Assembly: GCF_900129425.1 (NCBI RefSeq)
Contig: NZ_LT670817.1
Location: 1,240,001-1,304,000 of the forward strand
Length of the DNA stretch: 64,000 nucleotides
DNA from: Bradyrhizobium erythrophlei
Lineage (GTDB): Bacteria; Pseudomonadota; Alphaproteobacteria; Rhizobiales; Xanthobacteraceae
Direction of reading: 5' to 3'
Below are positions 49,169 through 58,529 of this stretch, piece after piece; positions within the stretch are counted from its first letter, which is position 1, and the number at the start of each line of letters is the position of its first letter. The notes under the pieces were generated by a model. It was not told the DNA's origin and did not search any database. It saw nothing but the letters and a program-made list of their open reading frames with translations. Both the position numbers and the translations under genes were made by a program.

Positions 49169-50395
49169 TCACGCTTGCGCGATTCGATGGACGCTGGCAG
49201 CGCCTGCGCGATCGAGCACCGCGCGCCGTAATGTAACGAGGTAAAACGTTAACAACACCAGCAGGCCGAGGGGTATGCCAGTGACTCCGGCAATACCGCG
49301 TGACAGCAGCGGCACGATCCACGCCGCGGCCAGCACGCTGATCTCGAAAGTGCGGAAACCACGACGCAGCCCATGGCGGACGAAAAATGCGATGGCGACC
49401 GCGAGCACCACGAGATCGTAGTCGAGGACGTACGGCGTCGCGAGCAGGCTGCCGCTCGCCAGCGCCGAGGCCTTGAGTTCGAACGCGACATCGCTCCGCC
49501 ACAGCCAGGCGAGGCTTGCCGCCAGCATCAGCGCCAGCGCGGTCTGCACCGCATAGGCGGTGTGGACGCCCGCGCCCCACATCCGCACCGCCGAAAAGAT
49601 CGACTGGATTTTTTCCCAGCCGGTGCCGCCCTGCTCGAGCACCACCGTCTGCGTGAAGGTCATCGAGTCCGCGAACGCGTGCCAGACCCCGCCGCCGAGC
49701 GTGACGAAGCTGAGCGCGACCAGCGCCGCCACCGTGACCGCCGCCGCGCCAATGCTGCTCCATCGTCCGCTCGCCAGCAGTGCTACCGGAATCAACACGC
49801 CGAATTGCGGTTTGTAGGCGAGCAGGCCGATCAGCACGCCGGCGAGCCATGGCCGGCGATCGAGCAGGTGCAGCGCGCCGCCGAGCAGCGCGGCGGTTAG
49901 AAATCCGTTCTGGCCGTGGCCGATATTGACGAACACCGCGGGGAAGGCGGCGGCGACCAGCAGCGTTTGCCGACCGGGCAGGATCGCGCGGATCGTCGCC
50001 AGATAGGCCGCGAAGCTCGCCGCAAGCCAGATCGCAAGCCCCCACGCATAGGGGAAGGCGGCCACGACAACGGCAACGGCAAAGAAAAACGGCGGATAGT
50101 GCCAGCCGTAGAACGGCACCTCGCGGCCGCCGAATACGGCTATCTCCTCGGCATGCTGGAGCGCGGGCTCGTAGGCCTCCGCCGGCCGGCCCTGCCACGT
50201 CAGGCTGCCGGCGGCATAGACGTTGGAAAAATCAGTGCCGAGGGGCTTGCCGTTGCGGTCGACCAGGCCGTCCGCCATCGCGATCCAGCCGGCCACGGCG
50301 ATCGCGCATATCCCGAGCAGGATCAGGCTGTAGCCGCGTGCCCGCGCGGCGGTCAGCCACTGGCCGGATCGCAGGCCTTGCCAGATATGAGTCAT
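49169..50395 (-). CDS. GT87-type polytopic membrane glycosyltransferase (DUF2029)
   Basis: 408 aa with about ten hydrophobic helices. The first periplasmic loop carries GTDFSNVYAAGSLTWQGRPA and EVPFYGWHYPPFFFAVAVVV, the DUF2029/GT87 signature with the (Y)PP motif and acidic residue. Later motifs: NIGHGQNGFLTAALLGGALH and AYKPQFGVLIPVALLASGRW. GT87 enzymes use polyprenyl-phosphate sugars; the best known add mannose to phosphatidylinositol mannosides in actinobacteria. The acceptor in this organism is unknown. Confidence 0.85.
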   Translation of the reverse strand: MTHIWQGLRSGQWLTAARARGYSLILLGICAIAVAGWIAMADGLVDRNGKPLGTDFSNVYAAGSLTWQGRPAEAYEPALQHAEEIAVFGGREVPFYGWHYPPFFFAVAVVVAAFPYAWGLAIWLAASFAAYLATIRAILPGRQTLLVAAAFPAVFVNIGHGQNGFLTAALLGGALHLLDRRPWLAGVLIGLLAYKPQFGVLIPVALLASGRWSSIGAAAVTVAALVALSFVTLGGGVWHAFADSMTFTQTVVLEQGGTGWEKIQSIFSAVRMWGAGVHTAYAVQTALALMLAASLAWLWRSDVAFELKASALASGSLLATPYVLDYDLVVLAVAIAFFVRHGLRRGFRTFEISVLAAAWIVPLLSRGIAGVTGIPLGLLVLLTFYLVTLRRAVLDRAGAASVHRIAQA

Positions 50396-50589
50396 TTCGC
50401 CGCGGAATTTTATGAATGTTGCGCGACCCTAGCCGGCGCCTTTTAACGTTCCCTAAAGTTTGGCTGCGATGGGCCAAGCTTCTTGCGATGCATCGTGACA
50501 CGCTTTAGTGTGCCTCGATCCCATCAATAAGAGTCGTGGATCGGTGTCGCGGCGCCCGGCGTGCTCGCGACCTTTGCAAGGAGATGATG

Positions 50590-51792
50590 ATGCCGTTTCT
50601 GTCCGCAGCGCTCGACCGTGTGAAGCCGTCCGCGACCATCGCGGTCACGGATAAAGCGCGCGAGCTCAAAGCGGCAGGCCGCAACGTCATCGGCCTTGGC
50701 GCCGGCGAGCCCGATTTCGATACCCCCGCCAACATCAAGCTGGCGGCGATCCACGCCATCGAGGCCGGCAAGACCAAGTACACCGCGGTGGACGGCATTC
50801 CCGAGCTGAAGGAGGCGATATCCGCCAAGTTTCAGCGCGAGAACGGTCTTACCTACAAGCCGAACCAGATCATCGTCGGGACCGGCGGCAAGCAGGTGCT
50901 CTACAACGCGCTGATGGCCACCATCAATCCGGGCGACGAGGTCATCATTCCCGCGCCCTATTGGGTGAGCTATCCGGAAATGGTGGCGCTTGCCGGCGGC
51001 GAACCGGTACCGGTGGTGTGCACGGCGCAGCACGGCTTCAAGCTGCAGCCCGACGCGCTCGAGAAGGCGATCACGCCCAAGACAAAATGGATCATTCTGT
51101 GTTCGCCGTCGAACCCGACCGGCGCCGCCTATACGCGCAGCGAGCTGAAGGCGATCACCGATGTGCTAGTGAAGCATCCCGAGATCTGGGTCATGACCGA
51201 CGATATGTACGAGCATCTGGTCTATGACGATTTCGTGTTCACGACGCCGGCGCAGATCGAGCCGAAACTGTACGAGCGCACCCTGACGGTGAACGGCGTG
51301 TCGAAAGCTTATTGCATGACCGGCTGGCGCATCGGGTATGCCGGCGGTCCGGCGCCGCTGATCAAGGCGATGGCGACGATCCAGTCGCAGTCGACCTCGA
51401 ACCCCTGTTCGATTTCGCAATGGGCGTCGGTCGAGGCCTTGAACGGTCCGCAGGATTTCATCCCGGTGAACAACAAGGCGTTCAGGGAGCGCCGCGATCT
51501 CGTGGTGTCGATGCTCAATCAGGCCAAGGGCATCGATTGTCCGCGGCCGCAGGGCGCGTTCTATGTTTACCCGTCCTGTGCCGGCACCATCGGCAAGACG
51601 TCGCCGTCCGGCAAGGTGATCGGCAACGACGAAGACTTCGTCACGGAACTCCTGGAAACCGAGGGCGTCGCGGTGGTGCAGGGGTCGGCGTTCGGGCTTG
51701 GCCCGGCGTTCCGGATTTCCTACGCGGCCAAAAACTCCGACCTCGAGGACGCCTGCAAGCGGATCCAGCGATTTTGCGGCAATTTGAGATAG
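50590..51792 (+). CDS. Pyridoxal phosphate-dependent aspartate aminotransferase (class I)
   Basis: 400 aa. Of three consecutive ATG codons the one at 50590 is best spaced from AAGGAG (50578-50583). Catalytic Lys239 is in NGVSKAYCMTGWRIGY; the PLP-binding Asn is in SPSNPTGAAY and the Asp/Tyr pair in MTDDMYEHLVYDDF. The alphaproteobacterial AatA subgroup (Ib) converts aspartate and oxoglutarate, and may also use prephenate. Single gene, divergent from the GT87 gene. Confidence 0.93.
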   Translation: MPFLSAALDRVKPSATIAVTDKARELKAAGRNVIGLGAGEPDFDTPANIKLAAIHAIEAGKTKYTAVDGIPELKEAISAKFQRENGLTYKPNQIIVGTGGKQVLYNALMATINPGDEVIIPAPYWVSYPEMVALAGGEPVPVVCTAQHGFKLQPDALEKAITPKTKWIILCSPSNPTGAAYTRSELKAITDVLVKHPEIWVMTDDMYEHLVYDDFVFTTPAQIEPKLYERTLTVNGVSKAYCMTGWRIGYAGGPAPLIKAMATIQSQSTSNPCSISQWASVEALNGPQDFIPVNNKAFRERRDLVVSMLNQAKGIDCPRPQGAFYVYPSCAGTIGKTSPSGKVIGNDEDFVTELLETEGVAVVQGSAFGLGPAFRISYAAKNSDLEDACKRIQRFCGNLR

Positions 51793-51917
51793 TCAAATCA
51801 CTTCCTCGTCGGCTTCGGATGTTTTGACGGCGGATTCTTGGAAGCGCCTTGTTTTCGACACGGCGCTTCCTTCCTGTCCCCCCGCGAATTCAGTTCATCA
51901 CCCGGGGACCCCCACAC

Positions 51918-52457
51918 ATGCGACTCTCGAGACTTACTATTGCTAGTATTGCCACGGCTGCGCTCGTGCTGCCGATCCCAAGCGCCAACGCGCTGCCGCC
52001 GGTTCGTGCCGGTATCCTGCAATGCCAGGGCGGCCAGAATGTCGGCTTCGTCGTTGGCTCCGTGACCAGCCTCCAATGCATGTTCGAAAGCGACGGAAGC
52101 CCGCCCGAGCCCTACGTCGCGACCGTCCGCCGGTTTGGCGTCGATCTCGGCTTCACCCAGCAGACCCAATTTTCCTGGGCGGTAAGCGCACCGAGCAGCA
52201 GGGTTGCGCGCGGCGAACTCGCGGGCAACTACGGCGGGGTCGGCGCCAACGCGTCGGTCGGGGTCGGATTTGGCGGCAACTTCCTGGTCGGCGGTCCGCA
52301 GAATTCCTACGCGCTGCAGCCGCTCAGTGTGCAAGGCCAGACCGGGTTGAACGTTGCGGCCGGCGTTGCCGATATCGAGCTGGAGCCGGTCCAGTTCGCG
52401 CATCGCGGTTATCACCGGCATCATTATTACCATCATCACCATCATCATCACGGCTGA
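51918..52457 (+). CDS. DUF992 family exported protein with a histidine-rich tail
   Basis: 179 aa from ATG 51918. A signal peptide of about 25 residues (LTIASIATAALVLPIPSANA) leads to the DUF992 domain: VRAGILQCQGGQNVGFVVGS, CMFESDGSPPEPYVATVRRF GVDLGF and LQPLSVQGQTGLNVAAGVAD. The last 18 residues contain eleven histidines (YHRHHYYHHHHHHHG), which should bind Ni, Cu or Zn. DUF992 proteins are periplasmic and of unknown function. A strong terminator follows; a second DUF992 gene lies 291 bp downstream. Confidence 0.88.
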   Translation: MRLSRLTIASIATAALVLPIPSANALPPVRAGILQCQGGQNVGFVVGSVTSLQCMFESDGSPPEPYVATVRRFGVDLGFTQQTQFSWAVSAPSSRVARGELAGNYGGVGANASVGVGFGGNFLVGGPQNSYALQPLSVQGQTGLNVAAGVADIELEPVQFAHRGYHRHHYYHHHHHHHG

Positions 52458-52481
52458 GAAGCCGGAGCACGTTAACGGAAA

Positions 52482-52509
52482 AGAGGCCCGTGAAAGCGGG
52501 CCTCTTTTT
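52482..52509 (+). terminator. Rho-independent terminator
   Basis: AGAGGCCCG-TGAAAG-CGGGCCTCT, a perfect 9-bp stem with a 6-base loop, followed by TTTTT; 24 bp after the first DUF992 gene. Confidence 0.92.
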
Positions 52510-52532
52510 GTTTGGCGCTTTGCCTCGTTGGC

Positions 52533-52610
52533 TCGTCATTCCGGGATGGTCCGCACCAGACCCGGAATCTCGAGATTCCGGGCTCGCGCTTCGCGCGCCC
52601 CGGAATGACG
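52533..52610. repeat. REP-like palindrome
   Basis: CGTCATTCCGGGATGGTCCG ... CCCGGAATCTCGAGATTCCG GG ... GCCCCGGAATGACG, same family as at 25931. Confidence 0.8.
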
Positions 52611-52747
52611 TTCTAAATTGCAACGAGCGCCTGGAGCGCTGCAAATCTGGCACGGCCGCCGATGTTGTGGCATAGAGAACGGAGCGCCGCGGGCATGGCG
52701 CTTTGCTGATTTGGCTCGCATCACATTTTTTAGCCGGAGATTTCATC

Positions 52748-53233
52748 ATGCACCGTTCAATCCTCCTTGTCGGCATCGCCGTCGCCATGCTGGTTGCGTC
52801 CTTCGCCGGCGCCGGCGCGCAGCAGCCGATCCAGCGCGTCCAGGTCGGCGTGCTCGAATGCCGTGGCGGCGCCAGCGTCGGCTTCATCGTCGGCTCGGTC
52901 ACCAATCTCGGTTGCGTGCTGCGCATAGAGGGCATGCCGGAGGATCGCTATGTCGCGACCATCCGCAAGGTCGGCGTCGATCTCGGCATCACCCAGGAAT
53001 CGGCGCTCGCCTGGGGCGTCTATGCGCCGGTGGCGCGGCTCGGGCCCGGCGATCTCTCGGGCAATTACGCCGGCGCGCAGGGCAGCGCGTCGGTCGGCGT
53101 CGGGCTCGGCGGTAATGTGCTGGTGGGCGGCTCGGACAATTCGATCGCGCTGCAGCCGCTTAGTGTGCAGGGCCAGGTCGGCCTCAATGTCGCGGCCGGG
53201 CTGGAGAGCCTGGAACTTCGCCCGGGACGGTAA
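52748..53233 (+). CDS. DUF992 family exported protein
   Basis: 161 aa from ATG 52748 (GCCGGAGATTTCATC upstream). Signal peptide about 1-24 (ILLVGIAVAMLVASFAGAGA). Same domain as the gene at 51918: VQVGVLECRGGASVGFIVGS, EDRYVATIRKVGVDLGITQE, GNYAGAQGSASVGVGLGGNV, ALQPLSVQGQVGLNVAAGLE. It lacks the His tail. The two are tandem paralogues with separate transcription. Confidence 0.88.
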   Translation: MHRSILLVGIAVAMLVASFAGAGAQQPIQRVQVGVLECRGGASVGFIVGSVTNLGCVLRIEGMPEDRYVATIRKVGVDLGITQESALAWGVYAPVARLGPGDLSGNYAGAQGSASVGVGLGGNVLVGGSDNSIALQPLSVQGQVGLNVAAGLESLELRPGR

Positions 53234-53259
53234 GAATGATCCAAAAGCGCGCGGAACCG

Positions 53260-53363
53260 TCATCCTGAGGTGCACGCCGTCTTCGGCGAGCCTCGAAAGA
53301 TGACATGACGGTGCAAGCTTCCCATGCTTCGAGGCGCGCAAGAGCGCGCACCTCAGGATGACG
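53260..53363. repeat. REP-like palindrome (CATCCTGAGGTGC type)
   Basis: CATCCTGAGGTGCACGCCGT CTTCGGCGAGCCTCGAA and its inverted mate TTCGAGGCGCGCAAGAGCGC GCACCTCAGGATG. A third REP family, between DUF992 and the EF-G-like gene. Confidence 0.8.
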
Positions 53364-53476
53364 CATCTTCACGTCGCACCGCAGCGACGTTTTTCCGGCT
53401 TGCCAAATCTTCGATGTAGGCGGAGCATCCGGCCGCCGACCCAATCAAGGGCCGAGCTCCAGATGAGGAAACGGCG

Positions 53477-55525
53477 ATGGGACAAGACGTCAGTAGTCCC
53501 CGCGGTCCACGGTGCATCGCACTAGTGGGCCCTTTCCAAAGCGGTAAAACCACACTCCTTGAAGCGATATTGGCGCGCACCGGCGCCATCCCCCGTGCCG
53601 GCAGCGTGGACGCCGGAACTTCCGTGGGCGATGCCAGTCCCGAAGCCCGCCACCACAAGATGGGCGTCGGCCTCGCCGCCGCCACGACAAATTTCATGGG
53701 CGACAGTTACACCTTTATCGACTGCCCCGGCTCGGTCGAATTCGCGCACGACATGCGCGCCGCGATCCCGGCGGTCGACGCCGCGGTGGTGGTCTGCGAG
53801 GCCGACGAACGCAAGCTGCCGCAGCTCCAGATTATCCTGCGCGAGCTGGAAGATCTCGGCATCCCGCGCTTTCTGTTTCTCAACAAGATCGACAGGGCCA
53901 ACAAGCGGATCCGCGAAACGCTCGCGACATTGCAGCCGGCATCGCGGATTCCGCTGGTGCTGCGGCAGATTCCGATCTGGAACGGCGATCTGATCGCGGG
54001 TTTCGTCGATCTGGCGCTGGAACGCGCCTTCGTCTATCGCGAACACAAGGCATCCAAAGTGGTCGCGCTCGAGGGCGGCGATCTCGACCGCGAGAAGGAA
54101 GCCCGCTTCTCGATGCTGGAAAAGCTCGCCGATCACGACGACGCGCTGATGGAACAATTGCTCGAGGACATTCCGCCGCCGCGCGATGCCGTGTTCGACG
54201 ATCTCGCCCGCGAATTGCGCGAGGGGCAGATCTGTCCCGTTCTGCTCGGCTCGGCGGCGCGCGAGAACGGCGTGCTGCGCCTGATGAAGGCGCTGCGGCA
54301 TGAATCGCCCGGCGTGGCCGAGACCGCCAGGCGTCTCGGCGCGGCTTCTGCCAAGGACATGCTGGCCTACGTATTCAAGACCGTGCATTTGCAGCATGGC
54401 GGCAAGCTCTCGCTGACGCGCGTGCTCGCAGGCCACCTCGATGACGGCGCGACGCTGCAATCCTCGTCGGGTGAGAGCGGCCGGGTGTCGGGCATATCTG
54501 GCGTGAACTGCGCCCATGACAGCAAGCGCGCCGCCGCCGAGACCGGCGAAACGGTCGCGCTCGGCAAGCTCGACACCATCAAGACCGGCGACACGCTGTC
54601 GAGCGGCAAGACCGCCCCGGCAGTGCTGGTCCGCGTCGAGCCGTCGCCGCCGGTGCTGGCGATCGCGCTTTCGGCAGCCGACCGCAAGGACGACGTCAAA
54701 CTCGGCCAGGCTTTGTTGCGGCTCAACGAGGAAGATCCCTCGTTGACGATGATCCAAAATCCGCGGACCCACGACACCGTGCTGTGGGGACAGGGCGAGA
54801 TGCATTTGCGGGTGGCGCTGGAGCGCCTGCATGACCGTTTCGGCGTCAACGTCAAATCGCAGCCGCCGGCGATCGGATATCAGGAAACCATCCGCAAATC
54901 GATCACCCAGCGCGGCCGGCACAAGAAGCAATCCGGCGGCCACGGCCAGTTCGGCGACGTGGTGCTGGAGGTCAAGCCGATGCCGCGCGGCGGCGGCTTC
55001 GAGTTCCACGAAAGGGTCGTCGGCGGCGCGGTGCCGCGCAACTATATCGGCGCGGTGGAGGAGGGCGTGGTCGACGGGCTGTTGCGCGGGCCGCTCGGCT
55101 TTCCCGTGATCGATGTGCAGGTGACGCTGACCGACGGTTCGTATCACAGCGTGGACTCATCGGATCTGGCGTTCCGCACCGCGGCGCGGATCGGCGTCAG
55201 CGAGGCGCTGCCGCACTGCCAGCCGGTGCTGCTGGAGCCGATTCATGTGGTGGAGATCGTCTGTCCCACCGACGCCACAGCGAAAATCAACGCCATTCTC
55301 TCGGGGCGGCGCGGGCAGATTCTCGGCTTCGACACCCGCGAGGGCTGGCCGGGATGGGATCGCGTCCGCGCCATGATGCCGGAAGCCGAGATCGGCGAGT
55401 TGATCGTGGAGTTGCGCTCGGCGACGGCGGGCGCCGGCAGTTTCACGCGGGCTTTCGACCGCATGGCGGAGGTCACCGGCCGCGCCGCCGATCAGATCAT
55501 CGCCGCGCACCGCGTCGCGGCGTGA
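53477..55525 (+). CDS. Elongation factor G-like GTPase
   Basis: 682 aa, similar to but separate from the fusA product. G1 is GPFQSGKTT (18-26), G3 is IDCPGSVEF (81-89) and G4 is NKID (136-139). Domains II-V follow (HLQHGGKLSLTRVLAGHLDD; GEMHLRVALERLHDRFGVNV; GGHGQFGDVVLEVKPMPRGG; HVVEIVCPTDATAKINAILS GRRGQI). The canonical DTPGH motif has become DCPGS: the histidine that positions the catalytic water in EF-G is Ser86. So ribosome translocation by normal GTP hydrolysis is doubtful, and a recycling or regulatory role is possible. Such paralogues are common in alphaproteobacteria. Confidence 0.9.
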   Translation: MGQDVSSPRGPRCIALVGPFQSGKTTLLEAILARTGAIPRAGSVDAGTSVGDASPEARHHKMGVGLAAATTNFMGDSYTFIDCPGSVEFAHDMRAAIPAVDAAVVVCEADERKLPQLQIILRELEDLGIPRFLFLNKIDRANKRIRETLATLQPASRIPLVLRQIPIWNGDLIAGFVDLALERAFVYREHKASKVVALEGGDLDREKEARFSMLEKLADHDDALMEQLLEDIPPPRDAVFDDLARELREGQICPVLLGSAARENGVLRLMKALRHESPGVAETARRLGAASAKDMLAYVFKTVHLQHGGKLSLTRVLAGHLDDGATLQSSSGESGRVSGISGVNCAHDSKRAAAETGETVALGKLDTIKTGDTLSSGKTAPAVLVRVEPSPPVLAIALSAADRKDDVKLGQALLRLNEEDPSLTMIQNPRTHDTVLWGQGEMHLRVALERLHDRFGVNVKSQPPAIGYQETIRKSITQRGRHKKQSGGHGQFGDVVLEVKPMPRGGGFEFHERVVGGAVPRNYIGAVEEGVVDGLLRGPLGFPVIDVQVTLTDGSYHSVDSSDLAFRTAARIGVSEALPHCQPVLLEPIHVVEIVCPTDATAKINAILSGRRGQILGFDTREGWPGWDRVRAMMPEAEIGELIVELRSATAGAGSFTRAFDRMAEVTGRAADQIIAAHRVAA

Positions 55526-55532
55526 TTCCGGC

Positions 55533-55670
55533 TGTCATTCCGGGGCGCGCAAGGCGCGAGCCCGGAATCCAAGGATTCCCCGATGTGCAATTGCACATCT
55601 GAGGTCGGGCCCGGAGCCTGTCATCGGGCGGCGCGAAGCGCCGACCCGTTGGGACCATCCCGGAATGACG
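55533..55670. repeat. REP-like palindromes
   Basis: GTCATTCCGGGGCGCGCAAG ... GTGCAATTGCACATC ... CATCCCGGAATGACG, a composite of at least three stems after the EF-G-like gene. The next 140 bp before the SulP gene show no evident signal. Confidence 0.75.
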
Positions 55671-55814
55671 GCAGATAGCCATTCCAAGACGATATCCTCT
55701 CCGCTTCCCGCGATTTGCGTTGCTGCCGCCGAGCATCATGATCTCGCTCAATAAGCCGTCCCGCCCGCCATTGCATGATATCCTCCCGAATCGGGAGACA
55801 GGGACTGCAGGGAC

Positions 55815-57548
55815 ATGCTGCGGCATATCAAACAGCCGACCTTTGCTGAATTGTACGCACCTAAACTGCTTACGGTGCTGCGCGAAGGCTATGGCTTGGC
55901 GGATTTTCGCGCCGACGTGATCGCCGGCCTGACGGTGGCGATTGTCGCGCTGCCGCTGTCGATGGCGATCGCCATCGGCTCGGGCGTGACCCCGGACCGC
56001 GGGCTTTATACCGCCGTGATCGGCGGCTTCATCGTCTCCTTGCTCGGCGGCAGCCGGTTTCAAATCGGCGGACCCGCCGGCGCGTTCATTGTGCTGGTGG
56101 CGCTGACCGCCGAACGCCACGGCGTCGATGGCGTGATCCTCGCCACCGCGATGGCCGGAGTGCTTCTGATCGCCGCGGGTCTTCTGCGGCTCGGCACCTA
56201 CATCAAATTCATTCCCTATCCGGTGACCGTGGGGTTCACCGCCGGGATCGCCGTCATCATCTTCGCCAGCCAGCTCAAGGACCTGCTCGGCATCACGCTG
56301 ACCACGAAAGAACCGGGCGAATTGATCCCAAAACTGCAGGTGCTGTCGGGCGGACTGCACACCGCCAACCTCTCGGCGATCGCCGTGTCTGCGGTCAGCG
56401 TCGCCATCATCGTCATGCTGCGAAGACTGCGGCCGCACTGGCCCGGCATTTTGATCGCGGTCGTTGTCGCAGCGCTCGCCGCGTGGGCGCTGTCGCTGCC
56501 GGTGGAAACCATCGGCACCCGGTTCGGCGGCATCCCCCGGGAATTACCCTGGCCGGCGTGGCCGGTGTTTTCGCTGGAGAAGGCGCGGGCGGTACTGCCC
56601 GACGCGATCGCATTCGCGCTGCTCGGCGCCATCGAGTCGCTGCTCTCGGCCGTGGTGGCGGACGGCATGACCGGCCGCAGGCATCGTTCGAACTGTGAAC
56701 TGGTGGCGCAGGGGTTTGCCAATATCGGATCGGCGCTGTTCGGCGGCATCTGTGTCACCGGCACCATCGCGCGAACCGCGACCAACGTCCGCGCCGGCGC
56801 GCGCGGCCCGATTTCCGGAATGCTGCATTCGGGTTTCCTGTTGCTGTTCATGCTGATCGCCGCGCCCCTGGCGAGCTATATTCCGCTCGCGGCGCTGGCG
56901 TCGGTGCTGGTGGTCGTCGCCTGGAACATGGCGGAGAAACACGAATTCGCGACTCTGATCCGCTCCTCGCGCGGCGATGCCACAGTGCTGCTGGCGACCT
57001 TTCTGCTGACGATCTTTCGCGATCTCACCGAGGGCATCCTGGTGGGCTTCGCACTCGGCGCAGTGCTGTTCATCAACCGCATGGCGGAGATGACGGGCAT
57101 CGAGGCGGCAACGCCGCTGGTGACCGCCGACAGGGCCGACCACGGCGACGGTGATCGCGTGCCCTACGATTCCCGGCTGGCTGCCGATCCGGACGTGCTG
57201 GTGTATCGCATCACCGGCGCGTTCTTTTTCGGCGCGGCCTCGACGGTAGGGGCGGTGCTCGACAGCCTCGCCGATACCCGCAAGGCGTTCGTGGTGGATT
57301 TCGCGGCGGTGCCGTTTCTCGATTCCACCGCGGCCAACGCCATGAGCCGCGTTGCGGCCAAGGCAAAGCGCCAGGGCATCCGGCTCTTCATCACCGGCGC
57401 GTCGCCGACGGTGCGCCGGGCACTCCTCACTCATGGGGTGAGGCCGCCGCGCGCCAAATATCGCGAAACCATTGCGCGGGCTGTCGCCGACATCAAGGGC
57501 GAGCGCGAGAAACTTTCGGTCGCGGCGGACGGTCTCGCCGCAAGTTAG
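55815..57548 (+). CDS. SulP family inorganic anion transporter with STAS domain
   Basis: 577 aa. About eleven membrane helices in 25-420, beginning DFRADVIAGLTVAIVALPLS (the SulP signature), with GGSRFQIGGPAGAFIVLVAL and ADGMTGRRHRSNCELVAQGF AN in the transport domain. The cytoplasmic STAS domain spans about 455-560 (VYRITGAFFFGAASTV; FVVDFAAVPFLDSTAANAMS). SulP proteins carry sulfate, bicarbonate or dicarboxylates, usually with H+ or Na+. No carbonic anhydrase or sulfate gene is adjacent, so the substrate is open. Confidence 0.92.
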   Translation: MLRHIKQPTFAELYAPKLLTVLREGYGLADFRADVIAGLTVAIVALPLSMAIAIGSGVTPDRGLYTAVIGGFIVSLLGGSRFQIGGPAGAFIVLVALTAERHGVDGVILATAMAGVLLIAAGLLRLGTYIKFIPYPVTVGFTAGIAVIIFASQLKDLLGITLTTKEPGELIPKLQVLSGGLHTANLSAIAVSAVSVAIIVMLRRLRPHWPGILIAVVVAALAAWALSLPVETIGTRFGGIPRELPWPAWPVFSLEKARAVLPDAIAFALLGAIESLLSAVVADGMTGRRHRSNCELVAQGFANIGSALFGGICVTGTIARTATNVRAGARGPISGMLHSGFLLLFMLIAAPLASYIPLAALASVLVVVAWNMAEKHEFATLIRSSRGDATVLLATFLLTIFRDLTEGILVGFALGAVLFINRMAEMTGIEAATPLVTADRADHGDGDRVPYDSRLAADPDVLVYRITGAFFFGAASTVGAVLDSLADTRKAFVVDFAAVPFLDSTAANAMSRVAAKAKRQGIRLFITGASPTVRRALLTHGVRPPRAKYRETIARAVADIKGEREKLSVAADGLAAS

Positions 57549-57680
57549 CTTCGCCCGCGGGCGTTGTTTTTCGCGCGGTCGCACTTTCCAAGTCAGCCGC
57601 TTTCGTGAAAACTGCGGCGTCGGCGCGCGAAGTACCGTGCCAATTTCCGTTGCGTGGCATCGCAGTTCGCGGGGAGCCTG

Positions 57681-58469
57681 ATGGACAAGATCGTTTTGTC
57701 GTTGAAAATGAAACGGCTTACTGCCTGGCTGGACAGCCGATGTCAGCCGGATAGCCTGATACGCAGGCAGTTCCACGGCTCTCCCTGCGGCAGTTGCTAC
57801 GTCACCATCGACCCTCATCGTCAGGGTCCCTTTGCGTCCGCCAATCTGAACCGCGTCTATTGGTGCGGAACGGAAGCGGGAATGGAATTCCGTGGCATCG
57901 GGCGTTTGATCGATCTGTTCGCGACCGACGGGGTGAAGCGGTTCTTCGTCTGGCTCAGCCCCGGCCCCGACATGGAGGTGGTGCGCGGCTGGCTGGAACA
58001 GAGCGGGCTCTCCCGTATTCGACGCACCGGCTATCCGACCCTGTGCCGCGATCATCGTTCGCCGGTTGAATTCAAAACCGATCTTGAGGTGCGAGAGGTG
58101 AGCGCGGAAGAAATAACGCAAGCCGGCGATCAGCTGGGCGAGACCATGTGGCCGGGATATGTCAGGTCCGCCGGCAAGGAAGGCTTCTTCCATTACATGG
58201 CTTTCGACGACGCGCGTCCGGTCGCCATTGCCACCCTCTGCGTGTTCGAAGACCTCGGATATCTGATGTCCGCGGCGACCGCCGAAAGCCATCGCAAACG
58301 CGGAGCCCAGCAGGCCCTGATTGCGAAGCGGATAGAACGGGCCGAACAGATGGGCTGTTCGACGCTGGTGTCCGAAACCCTCTATATGATCGAGCATTCC
58401 TACCGGAATCTGCAGCGCGCCGGATTTGAGGAAGTCTACGAAAAAGAAATCTACGAATGGAACGCCTGA
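57681..58469 (+). CDS. GNAT family acetyltransferase
   Basis: 262 aa from ATG 57681 (CGGGGAGCCTG upstream). The N-terminal 110 residues are a divergent first module (RVYWCGTEAGMEFRGIGRLI; KRFFVWLSPGPDMEVVRGWL). The C-terminal module has the acetyl-CoA loop AATAESHRKRGAQQALIAKR and LYMIEHSYRNLQRAGFEEVY, typical of GNAT. The double-module form resembles uncharacterised rhizobial GNATs. Substrate unknown. Confidence 0.82.
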   Translation: MDKIVLSLKMKRLTAWLDSRCQPDSLIRRQFHGSPCGSCYVTIDPHRQGPFASANLNRVYWCGTEAGMEFRGIGRLIDLFATDGVKRFFVWLSPGPDMEVVRGWLEQSGLSRIRRTGYPTLCRDHRSPVEFKTDLEVREVSAEEITQAGDQLGETMWPGYVRSAGKEGFFHYMAFDDARPVAIATLCVFEDLGYLMSAATAESHRKRGAQQALIAKRIERAEQMGCSTLVSETLYMIEHSYRNLQRAGFEEVYEKEIYEWNA

Positions 58470-58529
58470 GACGTCCTTGCTCGGTCGAACCACGGACAGC
58501 CCGCGCGCGCCGCGCCGCGGTTCGCCGAA

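Noticed and set aside
53522..55147. 541-codon minus-strand frame
   Set aside because: Antisense shadow of the EF-G-like gene, with the same His/Arg/Asp bias.
56544..58493. 649-codon minus-strand frame
   Set aside because: Antisense to SulP and the GNAT gene, both clearly supported on the plus strand.
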